Notes: generated by a model not told the origin, from the sequence alone. A stretch of DNA of 64,000 nt from JAXMHB01 sp046346965 (GCA_046346965.1 JAXMHB010000005.1:186001-250000); one strand, 5' to 3'; shown: positions 51,082 through 61,626, counted from the first letter of the stretch. Made by a program: numbers and translations.

Positions 51082-53424
51082 GTGCGGCGGCTGTGGTGGG
51101 TACTCGGCCTGATCGGATATGCGCTGCCGGTGTGCAGCGAGACGCTGGCTGAGCGTATCGCCACACTCTCCGACCAATTGGGCGTGGTCATGGTCGTTGA
51201 CGGGGAGATCAATCTCGCGCGCCCCGTGGCCAGACGCTCGCCGGCGATCGCCGACACGAGGTCGCTGCAGATCGAACTGGCGCGATTTGGCTTGTACGCC
51301 CAGCCGGTCGAGCCACGCGTGTGGCGGGTCAAGGCCGATCCGAGCAGTGAGACCATCCAGATTCAGTCCGTCCATGTGCAGGACCCTACCGTCGATGTCG
51401 CGCCGGAGAGCCCGCGTTCGCCTCGCGTCTTTCAGCCGCGCCTGCTCGCTCGCGGCCCGGCGCAGGTACTCGATCAGGATCTGCAACTGCGCTTGCGCGC
51501 CATTCCGAATCTGTTCCTGGTTGGCGAATTGGTCGCTCTGCGCGGTGTCACGCTGGGCAGCGAGGAACCGCAGTTTGGCCTGACCGAGCACGGACTGCCG
51601 ATCTCCCCGACCCGTCTGACCGCACCCACCCGAGCTGGCCCGCTGCCACCTTGGCTGCAGGCGACCAGCGGGCCGGACTCGGCGCTGCGCGGCCCCAATG
51701 CGCTCGGCGGCTGGCTGGAAACCGGAAACGAGAGCACCCAGCCAGTCCCTACCCTGATGGAGCTGCGCACCAATGCCGGGGGATCGCATCTGGCCCGCGG
51801 GCTGTGGGCGCCGTGGCGCGGCGAGGCCGGACAGTTGTCGGTATCAGGCTACGCCGCGCGCAGCACGGAGAACCAGATCAGCACCGCCGGTTCCACGCTC
51901 TCTGCCGCAGCAGACAACGGCGCCGATGTGTTGCTGGATTACCGTGATCCGGGCGGCCGCTGGGACTCGCGGACCTTTCTGACGGCCTACGCGCAGGATC
52001 AGGGTTACCCGTGGCTGATCCTCGGCCCGGAACAGGCGAACGACCCCGGGCAGCGGCGCAGCACGCTGGACTACACGGGCGACATCGATACCCGCGGCCA
52101 AGGGTTGCGGCAGAGGACACGCTGGTACGGCGATGGCTGGCTGGCGCAAGTCGATCTCGGCTGGCAGGCGTCGGACCGTGTCGAGTACCTGCAATTGCCG
52201 ATCCTCGGCACCGACGAGACGCGCGGCCGCGATACCCGGTGGTCGCGACTGACCGCCAGCCTGCAGCGACCGCGAGAGGATCGGCCGCCTGCCGGGCTGC
52301 AACTGCAGTTGGTCCCGCGCACGGTTGAGCGCACACTGCAGAACCGCTTGACGCCGGGCACGCCGCAGCTGCCGTGGGCCAGCGATGACAGTGCCGCGGT
52401 CAAGGGATCGGTGTACGACCGCGACGCCGCGAACGAGGACCTCGAATCCTGGCTGATCACCTACGAAGACAGCCTGCGCCTGGCAAATCGCTGGCGCCTG
52501 GATCTGCGCGCCGGTTGGGCCTGGGAGCGCATCGAAACGGAACTCAGCCATTCCCGAACGACGAACGGCGACTGCCAGATCCTCACCCAGCAAGGCGCGC
52601 AGCGACCCTGCGCCGCCGACTACCCAGAGACTCTGTCTAGCCAGGCCTCCGCGCTGAGCAGCCAGTTCGCGCTGCCGGCGGTCGCCCTGGTCCACAGCGG
52701 CGCACGCCTGACCCAGAGCTTGCAATGGCGACGCGGTTACGGGCGCAGCCGCGCCGCGCTCGATCTGTTCTCGGGCGAATACCGCGTCTATGCGCCGGAG
52801 CGCATCGACGCGGTCGAATTGAGCGTGCATGCCAGCACCCCGATACCCAGCTGGCGCCTCGACCTGTTCGCCTATCGCTGGCTGGATCGACGCCTGATCC
52901 GGCGCAACTTCGGCGGTGTGGGCTCTCTGGTGCTTGATGCGAGTCAAGACAGCAGCGTGTGGGCGCACGGCGCCGAGTTCAGTGTGCAACAAGGCGGCGA
53001 GTACTGGGCGGCCAGTGCGTCCGTGGGCTGGCTCAACGCACGTTATCGCCAGCGCAACGCAGGTTCGCTCGACATCGACGGCAATCGTCTGGAAGACGCG
53101 CCGCGCTATACCGCCAGCCTGCAGGCGCGCGCGCAGAGCCCTTCAGGCTGGTTCGGAGAGTTCAGTGCGCAATTCGCGGGCAGAACTTTTCTCGATGCCA
53201 CCAACACCACCGATGCCACGCGTCCCGCCATGCGGCTGCTGGATGCCAGCGTCGGCCGCCGCCTGGGCGACTGGGAGATCTTCCTGTACGCCCGCAATGT
53301 GGTGGATGGCGGCGCCTATGAGACGGTCATTCCGCGATCAGGCCTGAGCGAACTCGGGAGCAGCTACAAGATCGTCGACGGCCCCAGCGCCGGGCTGGGC
53401 GTGCGCTGGCAATCGCCGCGCTGA
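51082..53424 (+). CDS. TonB-dependent receptor with N-terminal STN signalling domain
   Basis: 780 residues, GTG start. Signal peptide ends PVCS. Residues 20-90 are an STN domain (ETLAERIATLSDQLGVVMVV, SLQIELARFGLYAQPVEPRV), the part that contacts FecR. The plug is weakly conserved (LQLRLRAIPNLFLVGELVAL then RGV, and RGPNALGGWLE), and a beta-barrel follows. The last residues are GVRWQSPR, without the usual final aromatic. It should bind a substrate outside, take it up with TonB energy and signal inward. The ligand is unknown; no siderophore genes are near. Confidence 0.85.
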   Translation: MRRLWWVLGLIGYALPVCSETLAERIATLSDQLGVVMVVDGEINLARPVARRSPAIADTRSLQIELARFGLYAQPVEPRVWRVKADPSSETIQIQSVHVQDPTVDVAPESPRSPRVFQPRLLARGPAQVLDQDLQLRLRAIPNLFLVGELVALRGVTLGSEEPQFGLTEHGLPISPTRLTAPTRAGPLPPWLQATSGPDSALRGPNALGGWLETGNESTQPVPTLMELRTNAGGSHLARGLWAPWRGEAGQLSVSGYAARSTENQISTAGSTLSAAADNGADVLLDYRDPGGRWDSRTFLTAYAQDQGYPWLILGPEQANDPGQRRSTLDYTGDIDTRGQGLRQRTRWYGDGWLAQVDLGWQASDRVEYLQLPILGTDETRGRDTRWSRLTASLQRPREDRPPAGLQLQLVPRTVERTLQNRLTPGTPQLPWASDDSAAVKGSVYDRDAANEDLESWLITYEDSLRLANRWRLDLRAGWAWERIETELSHSRTTNGDCQILTQQGAQRPCAADYPETLSSQASALSSQFALPAVALVHSGARLTQSLQWRRGYGRSRAALDLFSGEYRVYAPERIDAVELSVHASTPIPSWRLDLFAYRWLDRRLIRRNFGGVGSLVLDASQDSSVWAHGAEFSVQQGGEYWAASASVGWLNARYRQRNAGSLDIDGNRLEDAPRYTASLQARAQSPSGWFGEFSAQFAGRTFLDATNTTDATRPAMRLLDASVGRRLGDWEIFLYARNVVDGGAYETVIPRSGLSELGSSYKIVDGPSAGLGVRWQSPR

Positions 53425-53482
53425 TCCGAAGGCGCCGTTTAGGGAACCGCTTGCGAAGCGTGAGTGCGTCCGGGGAATAAAC

Positions 53483-53580
53483 GGGACCCGGGACCCGGGA
53501 CCCGGGACCCGGGACTCTGGCGCCGGGACTCGGGACTCGGGACTCGGGACTCGGGACTCGGGACTTGGGACCCGGGACTC
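53483..53580. repeat. Heptad array H4 (GGGACCC/GGGACTC)
   Basis: About 14 units: four GGGACCC, one imperfect unit, five to six GGGACTC, then mixed units. It lies behind the TonB-receptor gene and runs straight into module copy C at 53580. Reading frames through it give SPESRVP-type peptides, which are not genes. Confidence 0.9.
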
Positions 53581-53629
53581 GCCGGTTTGCAGAACGAGTT
53601 AGCGCGCCAACGGCGAGACAGGGACTCTG
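53580..53629 (+). repeat. Dispersed 50-bp intergenic module, copy C
   Basis: Begins CGCCGGTTTGCAGAACGAG, then TTAGCGCGCCAACGGCGAGA and CAGGGACTCTG. It joins heptad array H4 on its left; on its right its last bases run into a 28-base piece of the inverted-repeat element. Confidence 0.75.
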
Positions 53630-53653
53630 AACAGGTACCGTGGCCGCGACGGC
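53626..53653 (+). repeat. 28-bp fragment similar to the left end of the 276-bp element
   Basis: TCTGAACAGGTACCGTGGCC and on to GCGACGGC; 25 of 28 bases match 39545-39572. It starts inside the last bases of module copy C and ends just before the VOC gene stop. Confidence 0.7.
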
Positions 53654-54037
53654 CTACACAAACTCGCGGATCTGGAAGATGTTCCCTTCCGGATCGACGG
53701 CATTGCGGACGTTGAATCCGGGCCCGCGCCATTCCTCCGGCCATACGCTGCCGCCCAGGCGTGAAATCGTGGCAATCGCATCGCGCATGTTGGGCACGCT
53801 GAAGAACAGCTTCAGCGCCACGTCTTCACGCGGCACTGGCGGCGTACTGATCGTGAACGTACTGGCGATGTGCTCGGGGATCGCATGGATCAGCAGCTGC
53901 GCGTCCGCCGACGCCAGGACGTGCAGATCCTCGTTGCCCTTGAGCAGCCGCATGTCCAGCACCAGCCGGTAGAAGTCGGACAGTCGCGCGAGATCCTTGG
54001 CGTAAATCAAAGCGCCGAAACGAGCAGGTCCAGACAT
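53654..54037 (-). CDS. VOC-superfamily (glyoxalase-like) protein
   Basis: 127 residues. Two beta-alpha-beta-beta-beta halves: RFGALIYAKDLARLSDFYRL at the start and LFFSVPNMRDAIATISRLGG in the second half, ending GPGFNVRNAVDPEGNIFQIR. Metal-dependent members act on glyoxal adducts, dioxygenase substrates or antibiotics; the substrate is unknown here. Its ATG shares a base with the stop of the upstream membrane protein gene (TGATG). Confidence 0.83.
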   Translation of the reverse strand: MSGPARFGALIYAKDLARLSDFYRLVLDMRLLKGNEDLHVLASADAQLLIHAIPEHIASTFTISTPPVPREDVALKLFFSVPNMRDAIATISRLGGSVWPEEWRGPGFNVRNAVDPEGNIFQIREFV

Positions 54038-54642
54038 CAGGCGTCTCCGAACAAGGATGGGGCAGGACGGAAGGCATCGCGGGCTTGCTGCGCAATGTCC
54101 TGCGCCCTCGCGTTCAAGCGCTCGACGCGGCGACGAATTGCGGCGCGGCGCAGCGCGTCGGCGCTGCGCTCGATGTCACGGCAGCTGCCGCTCAGCGTTC
54201 CCAGGTACAGATTCCAGTCGCCCAAAGTATCGGTGGCGCGCCACAACATGGCCCACCAGCCACCCAGGCGCGACTGCAGGCGCGCGGCCGCAGCAGGGGT
54301 GTAGTCCAAACACAGATAATGTGCCTTGTCGCCGCGACCCAGGCGCACGCGCTGAACATCGTCCCAGGCCAGGAAAGGATCGCGCTTGCGGCGATCATGA
54401 ATGCCATCCAGATCCAGCACGACCACCGGCTCGCGTTCCGTCAGTGCGCGCAGCACATAGCGGAACACCCACGCATACAGCGGCGCGACCAGCGCCAGAG
54501 CAATCCATGCGCCGACCTGTACACCGCGCAACAGGGACAGCCCGAGCAGCGCGGATCCTTGCACCAGCAGCAGGGCCGAGGCCAGCACCAGCACGCTGAT
54601 CGCGACCGGCCTCGAGTAATGCAATTCCAGCCGTGTGCTCAT
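54037..54642 (-). CDS. Membrane protein with PH-like cytoplasmic part, unknown function
   Basis: 201 residues from ATG 54642; the longer open frame upstream lies over the oxidase gene. Two hydrophobic spans (VAISVLVLASALLLVQGSAL and VGAWIALALVAPLYAWVFRY), then a soluble part with VVVLDLDGIHDRRKRDPFLA and WDDVQRVRLG, which looks like a bacterial PH-type domain. The C-terminus is an Arg-rich helix. It ends on the start of the VOC gene and starts 17 bases after the oxidase gene's end. Confidence 0.68.
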   Translation of the reverse strand: MSTRLELHYSRPVAISVLVLASALLLVQGSALLGLSLLRGVQVGAWIALALVAPLYAWVFRYVLRALTEREPVVVLDLDGIHDRRKRDPFLAWDDVQRVRLGRGDKAHYLCLDYTPAAAARLQSRLGGWWAMLWRATDTLGDWNLYLGTLSGSCRDIERSADALRRAAIRRRVERLNARAQDIAQQARDAFRPAPSLFGDA

Positions 54643-54659
54643 GACCGGGGCGCGCCGCG

Positions 54660-55940
54660 TCACGGCAACCAGTCCTTCATGCGGTACCACAGCATCGCCA
54701 GGACCAGCGCCGGGGTGCGCAAGGCGCGCCCGCCGGGAAAGCGCCGATGCGGAATGCGGGCGTAAACGTCGAGGCGCGTGGACTGCTGATGGATGCACTC
54801 GGCAATGATCCGACCCGCCAGCCCCGCAGCAGCGATGCCGTGCCCGGAGAATCCCTGGGCGTAGTACAAATGGCTGCCCACGCGGCCCCAGTCCGGTGCG
54901 CGACTCATGCTGATGTCGACGTAGCCGCCCCAGACATAGTCGATCTCGACATCCGCCAGTTGCGGGAACACCTGGCGCATGCGCATGCGCATCCGCGGCC
55001 CCAGGGCGGGCGGATCGATGCCTGAATAGCTGACTCGCCCGCCGAACAGCATGCGGTGGTCGCCGGAGAGCCGGAAGTAATCGAGCACGAAATTGATGTC
55101 GGCCACCGCCATGCCGTTGCGGATCAGGGCCTGCGCGCGCGCCGGATCCAGCGGCTGACTGGCGGCAATATAGGTGCCCACCGGCATGATGCGATCTTCC
55201 AGGCGCGGCATCACCCCGCTCAGCCAGGCATTGCCGGCCAGCACGCCGGCACGCGCGCGCACCAGGCCGGCTTCGCTGTGCATGCACACCTCGCCGGCAT
55301 GCTCGACGCGCTGCACGCGACTGCCCTCGTAGATGCGCACTCCGCGGTCACGCGCGGCGCGCGCCAGTCCCAGCGTGTAGTTGAGCGGATGCAGGTGTGC
55401 GCTGCGCGGATCGTAGAGCAGGGCGCGATAGCGCTCGGTCGCCAGCGTCTGCTGCAGCCGTCCGCGGTCCCACAACTCGGTGCCGGCGTAGCCGTAGTTG
55501 CGCGCCAGATCCTCCTGCCAGCGCTGCAACTCCTCGACCTGCCGCGGCTTGATCGCCGCATGCGCATGCCCGGGACGGAGCTCGCAATCGATGCCGTAGC
55601 GTGCACAGCGCTCGGCGATCATCGCCACGCCTTCCACGGACCAATCGAACAGCAGGCGCGCGTCGGCGAGACCGATCTGGTCGGCGATCTTGCTCATCTC
55701 GCAGCCATAGCCAAAGATCGCCTGGCCGCCGCTGCGGCCGGAGGCACCCCAGCCTACGCGCTCGGCCTCCAGCACAATGACCTGATAGCCGCGCTCAGCA
55801 AGCTCCAGCGCAGTCGACAGTCCGGCGATACCACCGCCGAGCACCACCACATCGGCGCGCGCCTCGCCCTGCAGACTCGGAAACTCGGGCAGCGCGTGGG
55901 CGCTGGCGGCGTACCAGGAATCGATATGCGGCGCCGGCAT
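54660..55940 (-). CDS. FAD-dependent amine/amino-acid oxidase (DAO family)
   Basis: 426 residues from ATG 55940. FAD-binding VVVLGGGIAGLSTALELAER near residue 30 and ERVGWGASGRSGGQAIFGYG near 60. The C-terminal block WGGYVDISMSRAPDWGR and YAQGFSGHGIAAAGLAGRII is characteristic of the PuuB/OrdL-type gamma-glutamylputrescine oxidases. It should oxidise an amine to an aldehyde with release of ammonia and hydrogen peroxide. It starts 10 bases behind glmM in the same direction, where secG often sits. Confidence 0.87.
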   Translation of the reverse strand: MPAPHIDSWYAASAHALPEFPSLQGEARADVVVLGGGIAGLSTALELAERGYQVIVLEAERVGWGASGRSGGQAIFGYGCEMSKIADQIGLADARLLFDWSVEGVAMIAERCARYGIDCELRPGHAHAAIKPRQVEELQRWQEDLARNYGYAGTELWDRGRLQQTLATERYRALLYDPRSAHLHPLNYTLGLARAARDRGVRIYEGSRVQRVEHAGEVCMHSEAGLVRARAGVLAGNAWLSGVMPRLEDRIMPVGTYIAASQPLDPARAQALIRNGMAVADINFVLDYFRLSGDHRMLFGGRVSYSGIDPPALGPRMRMRMRQVFPQLADVEIDYVWGGYVDISMSRAPDWGRVGSHLYYAQGFSGHGIAAAGLAGRIIAECIHQQSTRLDVYARIPHRRFPGGRALRTPALVLAMLWYRMKDWLP

Positions 55941-55950
55941 GGGCGACGCG

Positions 55951-57300
55951 TCAGGCGGCGACGGCGCGCACGGCGGCGGCCATCTGCTGCGCCAGCTCAT
56001 CGACCTGCTCGGCGCGCTCGGCTTCCACCGTCACCCGAATCAGCGGTTCGGTGCCCGAGGGACGCAGGATCAGCCGCCCCTGCGTGCCCAAGGCCGCCTC
56101 CACCGCCGCACGCGCACGCTGCACCTCCGCATGCTGCACCAGCGCGCGCGCGCCGCTGGCGACGCGCACATTGATCGTCTTCTGTGGATAACGATGCAGA
56201 TCGGCCACCAAAGCGCCCAGGCTGGCGCCGGTCTGCGCCAGCACCTCCAGCAGCAGCAGCGCCGACAGCAGTCCATCGCCCGTACTCGCCTTGTGCAGGC
56301 ACAGCACATGGCCCGAGGCCTCGCCGCCGAGGATGCCGCCGGTGTCGACCAAACGCTGGTGCACGTAGCGATCACCAACGGCGGCGCGTTCGAATCCGAT
56401 GCCCAATGCCTGCAGCGCGCGCTCGATGCCGAGATTGGTCATCACCGTTCCGACCACCGGCCCGCGCAATGTGCCTTGCGCATGCCAATGCCGCGCCAGC
56501 AAGTAGACGATGTCATCGCCATCGACCAATCGGCCTTCCGCGGTCATCGCCATCAGACGATCACCATCGCCGTCGAGCGCCAGACCCAGATCGGCGCCGG
56601 TGCGCTGCAGCTCGGCGCGCAAGGCGGTTAGATCGGTGGCGCCGTGACCGGCATTGATGTTGTAACCATTGGGCTCGACGCCGATCGCGTGGACCTGCAA
56701 GCCGAGCTCCTCGAACAGCCGCGGCGCCACCCGATAGCCGGCGCCGTGCGCGGCATCCACCACGAGGCGCATCGACGCCAGCGGATCGAGCGTGCCGGAC
56801 AGACGCGACTTCAGGAACTCGAGATAGCGGCCATTGGCATCGCCGAGGCGCGTCGCCCGCCCGAGGTCACGGGCCGCCGGCATAGGATCCGGATGTTCCA
56901 GGGCGGCCTCGATGGCCAGTTCCAGCGCGTCATCCAGCTTTTCGCCGGCAGCGGAGAAGAACTTGATGCCATTGTCTTCGAAAGGATTGTGCGAGGCGCT
57001 GATGACGATGCCGGCATCTGCGCGCTGGCTGCGCGTCAGGAAGGCCACGGCCGGCGTGGTCATCGGCCCCAGCAGCACCACATCGGCGCCGGCCGCCGCC
57101 AGCCCCGCTTCCAGTGCCGATTCCAGCATGTAACCGGACAGCCGGGTATCTTTGCCGATCAACACGCGCGGGCGTTCGCGCATGCGTCGCAGCACGCTGC
57201 CGGTCGCGCGCCCCAAGCGCAGCGCAAACTCCGCGGTGATGGGCTCGCTGCCCACGCGACCACGGATCCCATCGGTTCCGAAATAACGACGTTCGTTCAT
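55951..57300 (-). CDS. glmM: Phosphoglucosamine mutase
   Basis: 449 residues from ATG 57300. Interconverts glucosamine-6-phosphate and glucosamine-1-phosphate for UDP-GlcNAc. RRYFGTDGIRGRVG at the start, phosphoserine loop VISASHNPFEDNGIKFF near 100, metal loop LALDGDGDRLMA near 240, substrate loop GGEASGHVLC near 325, and phosphate loop LILRPSGTEPLIRV near 405. Full length. Behind folP in the conserved ftsH-folP-glmM order. Confidence 0.97.
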   Translation of the reverse strand: MNERRYFGTDGIRGRVGSEPITAEFALRLGRATGSVLRRMRERPRVLIGKDTRLSGYMLESALEAGLAAAGADVVLLGPMTTPAVAFLTRSQRADAGIVISASHNPFEDNGIKFFSAAGEKLDDALELAIEAALEHPDPMPAARDLGRATRLGDANGRYLEFLKSRLSGTLDPLASMRLVVDAAHGAGYRVAPRLFEELGLQVHAIGVEPNGYNINAGHGATDLTALRAELQRTGADLGLALDGDGDRLMAMTAEGRLVDGDDIVYLLARHWHAQGTLRGPVVGTVMTNLGIERALQALGIGFERAAVGDRYVHQRLVDTGGILGGEASGHVLCLHKASTGDGLLSALLLLEVLAQTGASLGALVADLHRYPQKTINVRVASGARALVQHAEVQRARAAVEAALGTQGRLILRPSGTEPLIRVTVEAERAEQVDELAQQMAAAVRAVAA

Positions 57301-57375
57301 GCCGCGGATGCTGTGCCAGCAGGCCCCACAGAGCAAGCGCCGGCGATGGCGGCGTGAGGATTTGTGCCGATCGGC

Positions 57376-58284
57376 TCAGTCGTCGTCGAACAGGCTGGCG
57401 GCGGCGGGCTTGCTGCTGGCCTTGGCGGGCGCCTGTATGCGCGGGCGGACGGCATTCCAAACCGCCAACGCGTCGCGAGTGGCGGCCACATCGTGCACAC
57501 GCACGATTTGCGCGCCCTGCTGCACCGCGATCAGCGCTGCCGCCACCGAACCCGCGACGCGCTGCTGCGGCGCTTCGCGACCGGTCAGCGCGCCGATCAT
57601 GCGCTTGCGCGACAGACCCGCCAGCAGCGGGCAAGCAAGCACCTGGAACTGCGACAAGCGTCCGAGCAGCTCCAGATTGTGTTCCAGGGTTTTGCCGAAG
57701 CCAAAGCCGGGGTCGATGACGATGCGCTTCTGGTCGATGCCGGCAAAGCGGCAGGCAAGAATGCGATCGGTCAGGAAGCGCTGCACCTCGGCGACGACCT
57801 CGTCGTAGGCGGGCGCCTGCTGCATGCTGCCGGGCTCGCCCTGCATGTGCATCAACACGATGGCGGCACCGCTCTCCGCCGCGGCGTCCAGCGCGCCGGG
57901 CAGACGCAGCGCGCGCACATCGTTGATCAGGCCGGCGCCAGCGGCCACCGCTGCGCGCATCACCTCCGGACGACTGCTGTCGACCGAGATCGGCACGCTG
58001 CAGCGACGCGCCAAGCCCTCGATCACCGGCAGCACGCGCGCCAGTTCGACCTCCAGCGGCACCGGCTCGGCGCCCGGTCGGGTGGACTCGCCACCCACAT
58101 CCAGCAGATCGGCGCCCTCGGCCAGCAACTGCAGACCGTAGTCGATGGCCGCCTGGGCGTCAGCGAACTGACCGCCATCGGAGAAGGAGTCGGGCGTGAC
58201 GTTAATCACGCCCATGATGCGCGGTTGATCCAGCAGCAGCTCGCGCCCGCCGCAGTTCAGTACCGGTTTGGGCGCGGCGAACAC
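57376..58284 (-). CDS. folP: Dihydropteroate synthase
   Basis: 302 residues. Joins p-aminobenzoate to hydroxymethyl-dihydropterin pyrophosphate in folate synthesis; target of sulfonamides. IMGVINVTPDSFSDGGQFA near residue 23, DVGGESTRPGAEPVPLEVEL near 60, VSVDSSRPEV-like ISVDSSRPEVMRAA near 98, and IDPGFGFGKTLEHNLELL near 190. The 20-residue C-terminal tail is Ala/Lys-rich. 10 bases after ftsH. Confidence 0.96.
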   Translation of the reverse strand: MFAAPKPVLNCGGRELLLDQPRIMGVINVTPDSFSDGGQFADAQAAIDYGLQLLAEGADLLDVGGESTRPGAEPVPLEVELARVLPVIEGLARRCSVPISVDSSRPEVMRAAVAAGAGLINDVRALRLPGALDAAAESGAAIVLMHMQGEPGSMQQAPAYDEVVAEVQRFLTDRILACRFAGIDQKRIVIDPGFGFGKTLEHNLELLGRLSQFQVLACPLLAGLSRKRMIGALTGREAPQQRVAGSVAAALIAVQQGAQIVRVHDVAATRDALAVWNAVRPRIQAPAKASSKPAAASLFDDD

Positions 58285-58294
58285 GCTGCAGGAC

Positions 58295-60196
<1,902 letters not shown>

Positions 60197-60200
60197 GACC

Positions 60201-60208
60201 TCTCTCCT
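60201..60208 (-). promoter_or_regulatory. Ribosome site that fixes the TTG start of ftsH
   Basis: AGGAGAGA on the minus strand, with its AGGAG 7 bases before TTG 60196. The only ATG upstream in frame (60235) would put a 13-residue extension on FtsH that the family does not have. Confidence 0.7.
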
Positions 60209-60258
60209 GAAACCTGCGGCACCCCAATGGTGCACACAGTTACGCCCCTACGTCTGTA

Positions 60259-60879
60259 CTAAAGCTTAAACCCTGTCGCCAGAGCGTATATCTCACGACT
60301 ACGCCCCCGTGAAGCTTTGGGCTTGCGCAGCAGCACCTTGGTGTAGGCCTGCCGCATCTGCTTCAAGTAGGCATCGAAGCCCTCGCCCTGGAACAACTTC
60401 ACCAGATAGGCGCCCCCCTTTTTGAGATGCGCATTGGCAAAGTCCAACGCCAGCTCAGCCAGAAGCATCGAACGTGCCTGATCCACCGGCGCCACCCCGC
60501 TCATGTTGGGGGCCATGTCGGACAACACAAGATCGACTTTCGCATCCCCCAGGCGCTCCTTCAGCTGCGTCAACACGGCGTCGTCGGTGAAGTCGCCCTC
60601 GATGAACTCCACGCCGGGCAGCGGGTCCATCGGCAGGATATCGAGCGCTACCACGCGCCCACGCCCTTTCAGCCAGTCCTGCGCCACCTGACTCCAGCCG
60701 CCCGGCGCAGCACCGAGATCCACCACCACCATGCCGGGCCGCAGGACCAGATCGCGTTCCAGCAGCTCCTCCAGCTTGTACGCCGCCCGCGAGCGCATGC
60801 CCTCAACGTGCGCCTTGCGCACAAAGGGATCGGAAAAGTGCTCATTGAGCCAACGCCCGCTGCTCTTGCTGCGCCCCAT
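60259..60879 (-). CDS. rlmE: 23S rRNA 2'-O-methyltransferase RlmE (FtsJ)
   Basis: 206 residues from ATG 60879. Methylates U2552 (E. coli numbering) of 23S rRNA late in 50S assembly. SAM motif VVDLGAAPGGWSQVAQDWL near residue 58, catalytic K-D-K-E tetrad with Lys in YKLEELLE, Asp in LVLSDMAPNMSG near 125, Lys in YLVKLFQGEGFD. C-terminal SRGRSREIYALATGF as in family. Divergent from yhbY, first of the ftsH group. Confidence 0.96.
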   Translation of the reverse strand: MGRSKSSGRWLNEHFSDPFVRKAHVEGMRSRAAYKLEELLERDLVLRPGMVVVDLGAAPGGWSQVAQDWLKGRGRVVALDILPMDPLPGVEFIEGDFTDDAVLTQLKERLGDAKVDLVLSDMAPNMSGVAPVDQARSMLLAELALDFANAHLKKGGAYLVKLFQGEGFDAYLKQMRQAYTKVLLRKPKASRGRSREIYALATGFKL

Positions 60880-60955
60880 CGCCGGGATTGCTCCAAATCG
60901 GTGTTCAGATTGCCCATGATAGCCTTCGCGCCCTACGTCGCCCGGAGCACAAGTC

Positions 60956-61249
60956 ATGGCCTTGAAAAACGAACAACGCCGCTATCTGCGCGGCCTGACC
61001 CATGGATTGAATCCGGTGGTGATGGTGGCGGACCGCGGCCTCGCGCCCAGCGTGATGAAGGAGGTCGAGCTCGCGCTCGACCACCATGAACTGATCAAGG
61101 TGCGCATCAGCGTCGAGGATCGCGAGCAGAAGAACGCGCTGATCGATGAACTGCTGGCGGCGACCAAGGCCGAACTGGTGCACAAGATCGGACACGTGGT
61201 CAGCATCTACCGGCGCAACCCGGACCAGCCCAAAGTGGAATTCCCCTGA
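60956..61249 (+). CDS. yhbY: Ribosome-assembly RNA-binding protein YhbY (CRM domain)
   Basis: 97 residues. Single CRM domain: LRGLTHGLNPVVMVADRGLA near residue 15, then HHELIKVRISVEDREQKNAL. Binds pre-50S particles. Its place back to back with rlmE is conserved in gammaproteobacteria. Its stop shares a base with the next ATG (TGATG). Confidence 0.94.
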   Translation: MALKNEQRRYLRGLTHGLNPVVMVADRGLAPSVMKEVELALDHHELIKVRISVEDREQKNALIDELLAATKAELVHKIGHVVSIYRRNPDQPKVEFP

Positions 61250-61626
61250 TGCAGATCAGCTGGCAGCGCGACGAGAGCCCCTACGCCGTCAGCGGGATCG
61301 ACGGCATCCGCGTGCGCATCGGCGCGGAATGGCGCGAGCACAGCCTGTACGTGCACCCGCGCAACATCAGCCCCTGGCGCCCGCAACTGCCCGCCGAGAT
61401 CACGCGCGAGGATCTGGACGTGCTGCTGGCAGAGTCCCCCGACGTGATTCTGATCGGTACCGGCGCTCAGGTGTGCCTGCTGCCGCCGGCGCTGCAGGTG
61501 CACGTGTTGCGGCGCGGCATTGGCGTCGAGTGCATGAGCAACGCCGCCGCCGCGCGCACTTACAATGTGCTGCTCGGCGAGGGCCGCGCAGTCCTCGCCG
61601 CCTTCCTGATCACGCCTGCGCAGTAA
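61249..61626 (+). CDS. Mth938-like (DUF498) protein
   Basis: 125 residues. Mth938/NDUFAF3-type fold: DGIRVRIGAEWREHSLYVHP near residue 18, then LLAESPDVILIGTGAQVCLL and GIGVECMSNAAAARTYNVLL, a standard block of the family. Role in bacteria unknown. It overlaps yhbY by one base and is probably in its operon. Confidence 0.87.
   Translation: MQISWQRDESPYAVSGIDGIRVRIGAEWREHSLYVHPRNISPWRPQLPAEITREDLDVLLAESPDVILIGTGAQVCLLPPALQVHVLRRGIGVECMSNAAAARTYNVLLGEGRAVLAAFLITPAQ

Noticed and set aside
53483..53580. Heptad array as a CRISPR array
   Set aside because: Units are 7 bp without spacers, and no cas gene is near. It is a simple tandem repeat.
53439..53744. Open frames with SPESRVP-type repeats
   Set aside because: They come from the GGGACTC heptads read in frame; no ribosome site, no conservation expected, and they overlap repeats and the VOC gene.
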